Below, in pieces: positions 1 to 5,531 of a DNA stretch of 6,731 nucleotides. This stretch comes from DASVDK01 sp036562265 [NCBI: Thermodesulfobacteriota bacterium] (GTDB taxonomy: Bacteria > DASVDK01), in contig DATCKS010000336.1 of NCBI GenBank assembly GCA_036562265.1, positions 1-6,731 of the forward strand, in the 5' to 3' direction. Under the pieces are notes generated by a model that searched no databases, was not told the origin of the DNA, and saw only the letters and a list, made by a program, of their open reading frames with translations. Position 1 is the first letter of the stretch. The number at the start of each line of letters is the position of its first letter. Made by a program: the position numbers and the translations under genes.

Positions 1-829
1 CGACGACTTCCTGCAGACCGACGCGGCCATCAACCCGGGCAACTCCGGCGGCCCGCTCTTCAACCTCAAGGGCGAGGTGGTCGGCATCAACACCGCCATC
101 GTCGCGCGGGGTCAGGGGGTCGGCTTCGCCATCCCCATCAACCTCGCCAAGGCGCTCATCCCCCAGCTCAGGGACGAGGGGCGCGTCACGCGGGCGTGGC
201 TCGGCGTGGTGGTGCAGCCGGTCACGCCGGCTCTGGCCCGGTCGCTCAAGCTCCCCGAGGCGAAGGGGGCGCTGGTCGCCGACCTCGTGAACGACGGCCC
301 CGCCGCCAGGGCCGGGATGCGGCAGGGGGACGTGATCGTCAGCTTCCAGGGGAAGCCGGTGGCGGACTCGTCGCAGCTGCCGAGCCTCGTGGCCAGCTTC
401 AAGCCCGGCACCCGCGCCGAGGTCCGCGTGATCCGCGACGGCCGTCCGGAGACCCTCACCGTGACGCTCGGTCGGATGCCGGACGAGGAGGCACAGGCCT
501 CCCTCGAGGACGACGACGCCAGCCCGGCGCGTGCCGGCCTGGCGCTGGCCGACGTGCCGCGGCCGCTCGCTCGCCAGCTCAACCTGCCCCCCGGCCGCGG
601 CGCCCTGGTGACCGCGATCCAGGCCGGCAGCCCGGCCGAGCGGGCGGGCCTGCAGCCGGGCGACGTGATCCTCGAGGTGAACCGCAAGCCGGTCTCGGGC
701 GCCCAGGACGCCATCGACCAGATGAAGCGCGCCGCCGACGGCGACCCGATCCTCCTGCGTGTCGCCCGTGAGGGGGGCCAGATCTACGCCGCGCTCGAGC
801 CGCGGCCCGAGTCCGGGCGGGCGCGGTAG
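1..829 (+). CDS. htrA: HtrA/Do-family periplasmic serine protease, copy 1 (5'-truncated by window edge)
   Basis: This is the C-terminal 275 residues of a trypsin-like Do protease that degrades misfolded envelope proteins. The frame is open from base 2, and the stop is TAG at 827-829. The fragment begins just before the active-site loop: the catalytic serine lies in GNSGGP (codon at 44-46), and the rest of the barrel follows through [14 protein letters not shown]. The histidine and aspartate of the triad lie outside the window. Two PDZ domains follow. PDZ1 is at about residues 65-158, with carboxylate-binding loop WLGV and a GDVI motif. PDZ2 is at about 177-267, with [18 protein letters not shown]. 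An acidic linker (EDDD) separates them. The gene is a paralogue of the complete protease at 1747-3192. It ends 10 bases before the response regulator, implying one transcript. It is not a pseudogene as far as can be seen; the truncation is only the window edge. Confidence 0.95.
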   Translation, partial: DDFLQTDAAINPGNSGGPLFNLKGEVVGINTAIVARGQGVGFAIPINLAKALIPQLRDEGRVTRAWLGVVVQPVTPALARSLKLPEAKGALVADLVNDGPAARAGMRQGDVIVSFQGKPVADSSQLPSLVASFKPGTRAEVRVIRDGRPETLTVTLGRMPDEEAQASLEDDDASPARAGLALADVPRPLARQLNLPPGRGALVTAIQAGSPAERAGLQPGDVILEVNRKPVSGAQDAIDQMKRAADGDPILLRVAREGGQIYAALEPRPESGRAR

Positions 830-832
830 GGG
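828..832 (+). promoter_or_regulatory. ribosome binding site of the response regulator
   Basis: AGGGG overlaps the stop codon of the upstream protease gene and lies 7 bases before the ATG at 840. This supports the ATG over an in-frame upstream GTG at 759, and it suggests translational coupling of the two genes. Confidence 0.6.
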
Positions 833-839
833 TCGACCG

Positions 840-1547
840 ATGCGCGTGCTCGTGGTCGAGGACGAGCGGAAGGTGGCGAGCTTCGTCCAGCGGAGCCTCG
901 AGGAGGAGGGCTTCGCCGTGGACGTGGCGTACGACGGCCGCGTGGGTCTCGAGCGCGCCCTCGCCACCGATTACGACGCCGTCGTCCTCGACGTGATGCT
1001 CCCGGAGAAGGACGGCCTCGCCGTCGTCTCGGCCATGCGCGAGGAAGGCCGCCGCACGCCGGTGCTCCTCCTCACGGCTCGCCAGGCGGTCGGCGATCGC
1101 GTCAAGGGGCTCGACGCCGGCGCCGACGACTACCTCGTCAAGCCCTTCGCCGTGGAGGAACTCCTCGCGCGGGTCAGGGCCCTCATCCGCCGCAAGGACG
1201 GCATCCGCCCCGGGCCGCTCACGGTGGGCGACCTCGTGCTCGACCCCGACACCCGCCGCGCCCGCCGCGGCGACCGCGAGATCGAGCTGACCGCCAAGGA
1301 GTACGCGCTCCTCGACTACTTCATGCGCAACGCCGGGCGCGTCCTCACCCGCGCGATGATCGCCGAGCACGTCTGGAACGTCGACTTCGACACCTTCAGC
1401 AACGTCATCGACGTCTACGTCAACTACCTCCGCAACAAGATCGACGCGCCCTTCGACACCAAGCTCATCAAGACCGTCCGCGGCATGGGCTACATGATCG
1501 AGGCGCCGAAGGAGGCTCCCGCGAAGGAGACTCCCGCATCGAGGTAG
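840..1547 (+). CDS. OmpR/PhoB-family response regulator (CusR/CopR-like)
   Basis: This 235-residue protein is a standard-length two-component transcription factor. The receiver domain (about 1-115) has the acidic pair E7/D8, the phosphoacceptor D51 in VVLDVMLP, the switch threonine T79 in LLLTAR, and K101 in the YLVKPF motif, so all active-site residues are present. The C-terminal winged-helix DNA-binding domain (about 124-228) shows ELTAKEYALLDYF, a recognition helix around NVIDVYVNYLRNKID, and the wing LIKTVRGMGYMIE. This pattern is typical of the CusR/CopR/QseB branch. A short Ala/Pro/Lys-rich tail follows. The ATG at 840 starts exactly at the receiver's first strand. The gene lies 10 bases after htrA copy 1, so it is probably cotranscribed with a protease it may itself control. 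No kinase is adjacent on this strand; the kinase at 4121-5530 is a possible partner. Assignment to the metal-responsive branch is from sequence flavour only. Confidence 0.96.
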   Translation: MRVLVVEDERKVASFVQRSLEEEGFAVDVAYDGRVGLERALATDYDAVVLDVMLPEKDGLAVVSAMREEGRRTPVLLLTARQAVGDRVKGLDAGADDYLVKPFAVEELLARVRALIRRKDGIRPGPLTVGDLVLDPDTRRARRGDREIELTAKEYALLDYFMRNAGRVLTRAMIAEHVWNVDFDTFSNVIDVYVNYLRNKIDAPFDTKLIKTVRGMGYMIEAPKEAPAKETPASR

Positions 1548-1554
1548 ATGATCG

Positions 1555-1572
1555 TTTGGGGTCAGGTCTTGA
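1555..1572. repeat. possible end or remnant of a dispersed REP/RAYT-type repeat
   Basis: TTTGGGGTCAGGTCTTGA lies 8 bases after the response-regulator stop and is followed by a short T run. From memory, the core GGGGTCAGGTCTTG (reverse CAAGACCTGACCCC) recurs in intergenic regions of many bacteria, often near Y1/REP-associated transposase genes. Only one copy is seen here, with no inverted partner and no transposase, so it would be a remnant. Confidence 0.35.
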
Positions 1573-1684
1573 GTTTTTCCGCGCCGTACCCTGAACCCGG
1601 CCGTCCGTTCCGAAGCCTCACCGACGTCTAATCGCCCCTTCATCGCCGGCCAAAGTCCCGCCGCTAGAGTCTCGTCGAATACGC

Positions 1685-1704
1685 CGGGGTCTCTCCCGGT
1701 CTCT
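1685..1704 (+). promoter_or_regulatory. tandem 10-bp direct repeat, candidate OmpR-family operator
   Basis: Two adjacent decamers, CGGGGTCTCT and CCCGGTCTCT, match at 8 of 10 positions and share the core GGTCTCT at 1688-1694 and 1698-1704. OmpR-family regulators commonly bind head-to-tail repeats spaced about one helical turn apart. The site lies about 43 bases upstream of the htrA copy 2 start and just downstream of the regulator gene. Function is inferred from arrangement only. Confidence 0.25.
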
Positions 1705-1730
1705 GTTCGCGACACGAGCAACTCTTGCGT

Positions 1731-1737
1731 GGGAGGG
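1731..1737 (+). promoter_or_regulatory. ribosome binding site of htrA copy 2
   Basis: GGGAGGG lies 9 bases before the ATG at 1747. It overlaps the alternative in-frame GTG at 1729, so the ATG at 1747 is the chosen start. Confidence 0.75.
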
Positions 1738-1746
1738 TTCGATCCG

Positions 1747-3192
1747 ATGTCTCCTGTCCCCGGGCGTCGCCTCGCAGTCGTCCTGCCGCTGGCGGCGACC
1801 CTCGCATTCACCGGCGCCGCGGGCGGCGCGATCGGCGCGGCGGCGGTCGCCGCGCGAGCCTGGGCGGCCCAGGCGGTCACGCCGCAGGGCGCGCCGGTTT
1901 CGGTGGCCGACCTCGCCGAGCGCCTCGAGCCGACGGTCGTCAACGTCCAGGTCACCAAGCGCCAGCGCGGCGTGGTCGCCTTCGAGCCCGAGGCTCCCGG
2001 CGGCTTCCCCTTCGGCCCCTTCGCGCCCGGCCGGCCCGACGGCCGTCCGGCCCGGGGGGTCGGCTCCGGCTTCGTCATCTCCCCGGACGGCTACATCCTC
2101 ACCAACAACCACGTGGTCGAGGGGGCCGAGGAGGTGAAGGTCACCTTCGCCACGGGCGACGAGTACCAGGCCAGGGTGATCGGCCGCGACCCCAAGACCG
2201 ATGTCGCGCTCCTCAAGATCGAGCCGAAGGCTCCGCTCCAGGCCGCGCCGCTCGGCGACTCCGACGCCATCCGGGTGGGCGACCCGGTGGTGGCGATCGG
2301 CAACCCGTTCGGCCTCGAGGGGACGGTCACCACCGGCATCATCAGCGCCAAGGGCCGGCGGATCGGCGCCGGGCCCTACGACGACTTCCTGCAGACCGAC
2401 GCGGCCATCAACCCGGGCAACTCCGGCGGCCCGCTCTTCAACCTCGAGGGCGAGGTGGTCGGCATCAACACCGCCATCGTCGCGCGAGGCCAGGGGGTCG
2501 GCTTCGCCATCCCCATCAACCTCGCCAAGGCGCTCATCCCCCAGCTCAAGGCCGAGGGCCGCGTGACGCGCGGCTGGCTCGGCGTGACGATCCAGCCGGT
2601 CACGCCGGCGCTCGCGAAGTCGCTGAAGCTCGAGGGCACGAAGGGCGCGCTCGTGGCCGACGTGGCCAGGGGGGGACCGGCCGCCAGGGCGGGGCTCGAG
2701 CCGGGCGACGTGATCGTCGGCCTCGACGGCACGCCGGTCGAGGACGCCTCGCGGCTGCCGCACCTCGTGGCGGCGGTCAAGCCGGGGACGACCGCGAAGG
2801 TCGAGGTCGTGCGCGACGGCGCGCGCCGAACGCTCGACGTGACGGTCGGCGCGATGCCGGGCGAGGAGACGGCCGAGGCCGGCGCCGGCGACCAGCCCGA
2901 GGGAGGCCGCGTCGGCCTCGCCCTCGCGCCGGTTCCCGCGCCGCTCGCCCGCCGGCTCGACGTCGAGGCGGGCCGGGGGGCGCTCGTCGCCGGCGTCGCG
3001 CCCGGGAGCCCGGCCGAGAAGGCCGGCCTGCGACCGGGTGACGTCATCCTCGACGTGAACCGGCGTCCGGTGAGCGGGCCGGACGAGGCGGCCGAGGCGA
3101 TCCGGAAGGCACCGGCCACCGAGCCGCTCCTCGTCCGGGTCGCCCGCGAAGGGGGCGCCACCCTCTTCGCCGCCATCGAGCCCCGAGCCTGA
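1747..3192 (+). CDS. htrA: HtrA/Do-family periplasmic serine protease, copy 2 (complete)
   Basis: This complete 481-residue Do-family protease (DegP/DegQ/MucD type) degrades damaged or misfolded envelope proteins. Residues about 9-40 form a hydrophobic export signal, with likely cleavage near AWA-AQA (40-43). The protease domain shows the full triad: H122 in TNNHVV, D152 in KTDVALLKI and S226 in GNSGGPL. A Gly/Pro-rich segment (about 81-104) occupies the LA-loop position. PDZ1 (about 275-368) has loop GWLGV and EPGDVIVGLDG; PDZ2 (about 386-476) has SPAEKAGLRPGDVILDVN. Length and domain order are normal for the family. A good Shine-Dalgarno precedes the ATG at 1747. The gene is a tandem paralogue of copy 1 and lies downstream of the response regulator, but its 199-bp leader means it probably has its own promoter. 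It ends 13 bases from the convergent transporter gene. Confidence 0.97.
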   Translation: MSPVPGRRLAVVLPLAATLAFTGAAGGAIGAAAVAARAWAAQAVTPQGAPVSVADLAERLEPTVVNVQVTKRQRGVVAFEPEAPGGFPFGPFAPGRPDGRPARGVGSGFVISPDGYILTNNHVVEGAEEVKVTFATGDEYQARVIGRDPKTDVALLKIEPKAPLQAAPLGDSDAIRVGDPVVAIGNPFGLEGTVTTGIISAKGRRIGAGPYDDFLQTDAAINPGNSGGPLFNLEGEVVGINTAIVARGQGVGFAIPINLAKALIPQLKAEGRVTRGWLGVTIQPVTPALAKSLKLEGTKGALVADVARGGPAARAGLEPGDVIVGLDGTPVEDASRLPHLVAAVKPGTTAKVEVVRDGARRTLDVTVGAMPGEETAEAGAGDQPEGGRVGLALAPVPAPLARRLDVEAGRGALVAGVAPGSPAEKAGLRPGDVILDVNRRPVSGPDEAAEAIRKAPATEPLLVRVAREGGATLFAAIEPRA

Positions 3193-3205
3193 CCCTTCAG
3201 AGGCG

Positions 3206-3778
3206 CTACCGGCCGGCGTCGACGCCGGCCAGTGCGAGCCCGCCGAGCGCCGCGAACACCACGGCCGCGACGACGCGGACGAGGCGAAACGGCACTCGGC
3301 GGGCGACGGCCTCTCCGAGGACGACGACCGGGACGTTGGCGACCAGCATGCCGATCGTCGTCCCGGCCACGACCGACGCCAGCGCGTCGAACCTCGCCGC
3401 CAGGATCGCCGTCGCCACCTGCGTCTTGTCCCCGATCTCCACCAGGAAGAAGCTCACCAGCGTGGCCGCGAAGGCGCGGTGCCGACCGGCCGGCTCCGCC
3501 TTCGTCTCGTCGAGACGGTCCGGGATGAGCGCCCAGAGCGCGACGGCGAGAAACGAGAGGCCGAGCCCCCACCGCAGCGTCGCCGGGGACACCGCCGACC
3601 CCACCCACGCACCGAGGGCACCGGCCGCGGCGTGGTTCGCCAGCGTCGCCACCAGGATGCCGAGGGTGATCGCCACGGGCTGGCGGAAGCGGGCGGCGAG
3701 GATCAGCGCGAGGAGCTGGGTCTTGTCGCCGATCTCCGCGACGGCGACGACGAGGATCGAAGCCAGGAGCGCCTGCAT
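3206..3778 (-). CDS. TMEM165/GDT1 (UPF0016) family transporter, probable Mn2+ exporter
   Basis: This 190-residue integral membrane protein has the two-fold repeat and the signature E-x-G-D-K-T in both halves: AEIGDKTQ (E15-T20) and VEIGDKTQ (E114-T119). About six helices are expected, three per repeat, around 2-26, 34-60, 66-86, 102-127, 135-158 and 165-186. A charged loop (about 87-101) separates the halves. Family members exchange Mn2+ or Ca2+ for protons; bacterial ones such as MneA and cyanobacterial Mnx export manganese, and the conserved acidic motifs form the cation site. The start is set at ATG 3778 because the family begins directly with the first helix. The frame stays open further upstream, but that stretch is the riboswitch leader. 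No good Shine-Dalgarno is visible before this ATG. A yybP-ykoY-type leader lies just upstream, strongly supporting a manganese role. The gene is convergent with htrA copy 2. Confidence 0.95.
   Translation of the reverse strand: MQALLASILVVAVAEIGDKTQLLALILAARFRQPVAITLGILVATLANHAAAGALGAWVGSAVSPATLRWGLGLSFLAVALWALIPDRLDETKAEPAGRHRAFAATLVSFFLVEIGDKTQVATAILAARFDALASVVAGTTIGMLVANVPVVVLGEAVARRVPFRLVRVVAAVVFAALGGLALAGVDAGR
3211..3230. terminator. perfect 20-bp palindrome at convergent gene ends (possible bidirectional terminator)
   Basis: GGCCGGCGTCGACGCCGGCC is a perfect inverted repeat: an 8-bp GC stem with loop TCGA in either transcript. It lies inside the last codons of the transporter gene and 18 bases after the htrA stop. 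No T tract follows on either strand, so it is not a canonical intrinsic terminator. It could be a GC-rich pause or 3'-end-stabilising hairpin, or a coincidence of GC-rich codons. Confidence 0.35.
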
Positions 3779-3851
3779 GTCGTGACCGTGGGCCGGGTGG
3801 CGTGACACCAGTGGCACGGCGTCCCCACCCGGCAGCGGTCGACGGACGCCA
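3779..3851 (-). promoter_or_regulatory. candidate expression platform of the manganese riboswitch
   Basis: This is the leader between the aptamer and the transporter ATG. Stem A pairs GGCGTCC (3850-3844) with GGACGCC (3824-3818). Stem B pairs GCCGGGTGG (3833-3825) with CCACCCGGC (3800-3792), ending 13 bases before the ATG. Stem C would pair the 3' strand of aptamer P1 (GTGGCG, 3858-3853) with CGCCAC (3802-3797), overlapping stem B. P1 and C exclude each other, as do B and C. Stem B could hide the ribosome-binding region. There is no U tract, so control of translation initiation seems more likely than intrinsic termination. Complementarity is seen; the switching model is inferred. Confidence 0.5.
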
Positions 3852-3852
3852 G

Positions 3853-3961
3853 CGCCACAGGTCTCGCCAGACCCTCCGGTCGCGCGCGCCATGGCCCCTG
3901 AAGGCCAAGCGTGTTGACGCGCGCCCCCCGCGGTCGCGGGGGCGGCTACTCCCCGGTGACG
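3853..3961 (-). ncRNA. yybP-ykoY manganese riboswitch aptamer
   Basis: In the transporter's leader, read on the - strand, the hallmark segments of this riboswitch class occur in order: GGGGAGTAGC (3954-3945), GTCAACAC (3918-3911) and GGCGAGACC (3868-3860). Closing stem P1 pairs CGTCACCGG (3961-3953) with CCTGTGGCG (3861-3853), eight pairs including one G-U, with one mismatch. A very GC-rich hairpin follows the first motif (about 3944-3920), then a second small stem with GGCC arms. The class binds Mn2+ and usually turns on manganese efflux genes, including UPF0016/GDT1 and MntP types; the downstream gene here is exactly such a transporter. The motif consensus is recalled, not computed. Confidence 0.85.
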
Positions 3962-3972
3962 AAGTCGCAGGC

Positions 3973-4001
3973 ACCCTACCAGGCAGGCGCGTCTTCTGCA
4001 A
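3973..4001 (-). promoter_or_regulatory. candidate sigma-70-type promoter of the riboswitch-transporter transcript
   Basis: On the - strand, TTGCAG (4001-3996) and TAGGGT (3978-3973) are separated by exactly 17 bases. Each matches the consensus at 3 of 6 positions, but with the key TTG and TA...T bases. The predicted start, near 3966, falls just before the 5' strand of riboswitch stem P1 at 3961, which fits a transcript beginning with the aptamer. Confidence 0.5.
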
Positions 4002-4088
4002 GGGCCTCGCGCGCTACGCCGCCCGGGTGGAGACCGTCTTCGCGCAGGTCGTGTTCCGGTAGCGGGTGGTGAGCGGCCCAGCGGTGCC

Positions 4089-4116
4089 GGCGAGGGCGGC
4101 CGGAAGGCGCCTCGCC
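4089..4116 (-). terminator. GC-rich hairpin after the histidine kinase gene
   Basis: Read on the - strand, 7-bp arms GGCGAGG and CCTCGCC enclose 14 bases, starting 4 bases after the kinase stop codon. No T tract follows. It may stabilise or help end the operon transcript before the transporter promoter; it is weak as an intrinsic terminator. Confidence 0.35.
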
Positions 4117-4120
4117 GCGG

Positions 4121-5530
4121 TCACGCCGGCGTCTCGGCCAGGGGGAGGCTCACGGTGAAGCGGCTCCCCTTGCCCACCTCGCTGTCGACCGTCACCGACC
4201 CGCCGTGCAGATCGACGATCCGCTTGACCAGCGTGAGGCCGAGGCCGCTGCCGCCGGCGTCTCGCGCGCGCGCGGCGTCGGCGCGGAAGAAGGGGTCGAA
4301 GAGGCGCGGGACCGCGTCGGCCGGGATGCCGACGCCGGTGTCCTCGACGACGACTCGCGCGGCGCGTGCCGCCTCGTCGGCCGCGAGGCGCACGGAGATT
4401 AGGCCGCCGGCCGGCGTGTACTTGCGGGCGTTCTCGAGGAGGTTCAGAAGCAGCTCCCGGAGGCGCAGCTCGTCGCCCTTAACCACGAGCGGCGGCGGCG
4501 GCTCGAGGACGAGCGTCAGGCCCGACTGGGCGGCGAGGTCGCGCCACTGGCGGACCGTCTCCTCGACGAGCCGGTCGAGCCGCACCGGCTCGCGCGCGAG
4601 GACGAGCTGGCCCTTCTCGGCCCTGGCGAGGAGCAGGAGCTGGTCGACGATGGTCGCCATGCGGTCGATCTCGTCGCGGTTGCTCTGGAGGACCTCGCGG
4701 TACTCCTCGGGCGTTCGCGGGTGGCGGAGCGCGAGGTCGACCTCCCCGCGCAGGATGGTGAGCGGCGTCCTGAGCTCGTGCGACGCGTCGGCGGCGAAGC
4801 GGTCGAGGCGCGCGAACGCCTCCTCGAGCCTGGCGATCATGGCGTTGAACGTCTGCGCGAGACGCGCGAGCTCGTCCCGGTGGGGCGGCTCGGGGAGGCG
4901 CCGCGAGAGGTCGGTGTGCGAGATGCTCGACGCCGCGCTCACCATCGCGTCGATCGGCCTGAGCGCCGCCCCCGCGAGCCAGTAGCCGCCGACGCCGGCC
5001 ACGACGAGGGCCGCCGCGCAGCCGAGGGCGAGCGCGGTGGCAAGCCTCGCGAGCGTCACCTCGGCGGGCGCGAGCGAGATGCCGATCTGCATGACCCCCG
5101 TGACCCGCCGGCCGTCGACGTCGACGAGCGGCGCCGTGAGGAGGCGGATCCGCTCGCGGCCGTCGGCGGCCGCCACGGTGCGCACGTCGGCGACGCCGCG
5201 CAGGGCCCGCGAGAGCGCCTCGGCCGGCACCGGCAGGCGCGGCCGCTTGCCGGCCACGCCGCGGGGGCTTCCCTGGACGTCGTAGATCTGCACGAACTCG
5301 CCGAGGAAGACCGCGCCCGACGCGGGATCCGGGATGAGCGTGAGGCTGCTCGGATCGGGCAGGCCGCGGCCGGCCGCCTCGTTGACCTGCCGGGCGATGA
5401 GCTGGAGCGACCGGTCCACGTCGCGCGCGAGGAGGCGCGCCACGAGCGCGTGCACCCCCCACCCCACGAGGGCGACGAGGAGGGCGAGGAGCGTCGTGTA
5501 GTAGAGGGTCAGCCTGAGGCGAATCCCCAC
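4121..5530 (-). CDS. HAMP-domain sensor histidine kinase (CusS/QseC-like)
   Basis: This 469-residue membrane kinase senses an envelope signal and phosphorylates a response regulator. TM1 (about 9-33) and TM2 (about 162-189) bracket a roughly 128-residue periplasmic domain. A HAMP linker follows (about 186-240, with LRPIDAM and DELARLAQTFNAM). The HisKA helix holds phosphoacceptor H251 in ASHELRTPL. The HATPase domain shows the N box around N367 (LLNLLENARKYTP), G1 at VEDTGVGIP (D397-P403), the F box FDPFFR (411-416) and G2 GGSGLGLTLV (426-435). All catalytic boxes are intact and length is typical. It starts with GTG one base after the stop of the 65-residue membrane gene, so it is the last gene of a coupled operon. 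No regulator lies beside it; the OmpR-type regulator at 840-1547 is the nearest. The sensor domain contains no Cys or His, so a metal ligand is not evident despite the CusS-like layout. Confidence 0.96.
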   Translation of the reverse strand: MGIRLRLTLYYTTLLALLVALVGWGVHALVARLLARDVDRSLQLIARQVNEAAGRGLPDPSSLTLIPDPASGAVFLGEFVQIYDVQGSPRGVAGKRPRLPVPAEALSRALRGVADVRTVAAADGRERIRLLTAPLVDVDGRRVTGVMQIGISLAPAEVTLARLATALALGCAAALVVAGVGGYWLAGAALRPIDAMVSAASSISHTDLSRRLPEPPHRDELARLAQTFNAMIARLEEAFARLDRFAADASHELRTPLTILRGEVDLALRHPRTPEEYREVLQSNRDEIDRMATIVDQLLLLARAEKGQLVLAREPVRLDRLVEETVRQWRDLAAQSGLTLVLEPPPPLVVKGDELRLRELLLNLLENARKYTPAGGLISVRLAADEAARAARVVVEDTGVGIPADAVPRLFDPFFRADAARARDAGGSGLGLTLVKRIVDLHGGSVTVDSEVGKGSRFTVSLPLAETPA

Positions 5531-5531
5531 G

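Larger units (their letters stand above)
1548..1746 (+). other. intergenic region between response regulator and htrA copy 2
   Basis: These 199 bases are visibly less GC-rich than the flanking genes, especially at 1548-1580, and no convincing gene is present. The region should contain the promoter of htrA copy 2, but I could not find a -35/-10 pair with acceptable spacing, nor a good sigma-E-type site. It does contain a repeat-like motif (1555-1572), a tandem 10-bp direct repeat (1685-1704) and the Shine-Dalgarno of htrA copy 2. Confidence 0.6.

Noticed and set aside
759-839. In-frame GTG at 759 giving a 27-residue N-terminal extension of the response regulator
   Set aside because: The extension is Arg/Pro/Gly-rich and antiregister to the protease coding sequence; receiver domains begin at the ATG at 840, which has its own ribosome binding site.
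1593-1632. Possible sigma-E-type promoter (GAACC ... GTCTAA) before htrA copy 2
   Set aside because: The two elements are about 27 bases apart rather than about 16, so the spacing does not fit.
1713-1731. Imperfect inverted repeat CACG-AG-CAA-CTC-TTG-CGTG before the htrA Shine-Dalgarno
   Set aside because: Short arms with a bulge; expected by chance and not convincing as operator or hairpin.
579-2078. Long open frame on the - strand opposite the response regulator and protease
   Set aside because: Low-complexity Arg/Ala/Asp-rich translation, no domains; a shadow of high-GC genes on the + strand.
1725-3041. 438-codon open frame on the + strand overlapping htrA copy 2
   Set aside because: Out-of-frame Arg/Gly-rich translation; the overlapping frame encodes a clear protease.
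3779-3892. In-frame ATG at 3892 giving a 38-residue extension of the transporter
   Set aside because: That stretch is the riboswitch aptamer and leader, and family members start at the first membrane helix.
2376-4001. 541-codon open frame on the - strand
   Set aside because: Runs through the transporter in another frame, the riboswitch and opposite the protease; composition is that of a shadow.
3802-4062. 86-codon open frame on the + strand
   Set aside because: Antisense to the riboswitch and promoter, no recognisable domain and no ribosome binding site.
4155-4985. 276-codon open frame on the + strand opposite the histidine kinase
   Set aside because: Ser/Arg-rich antisense shadow of the kinase.
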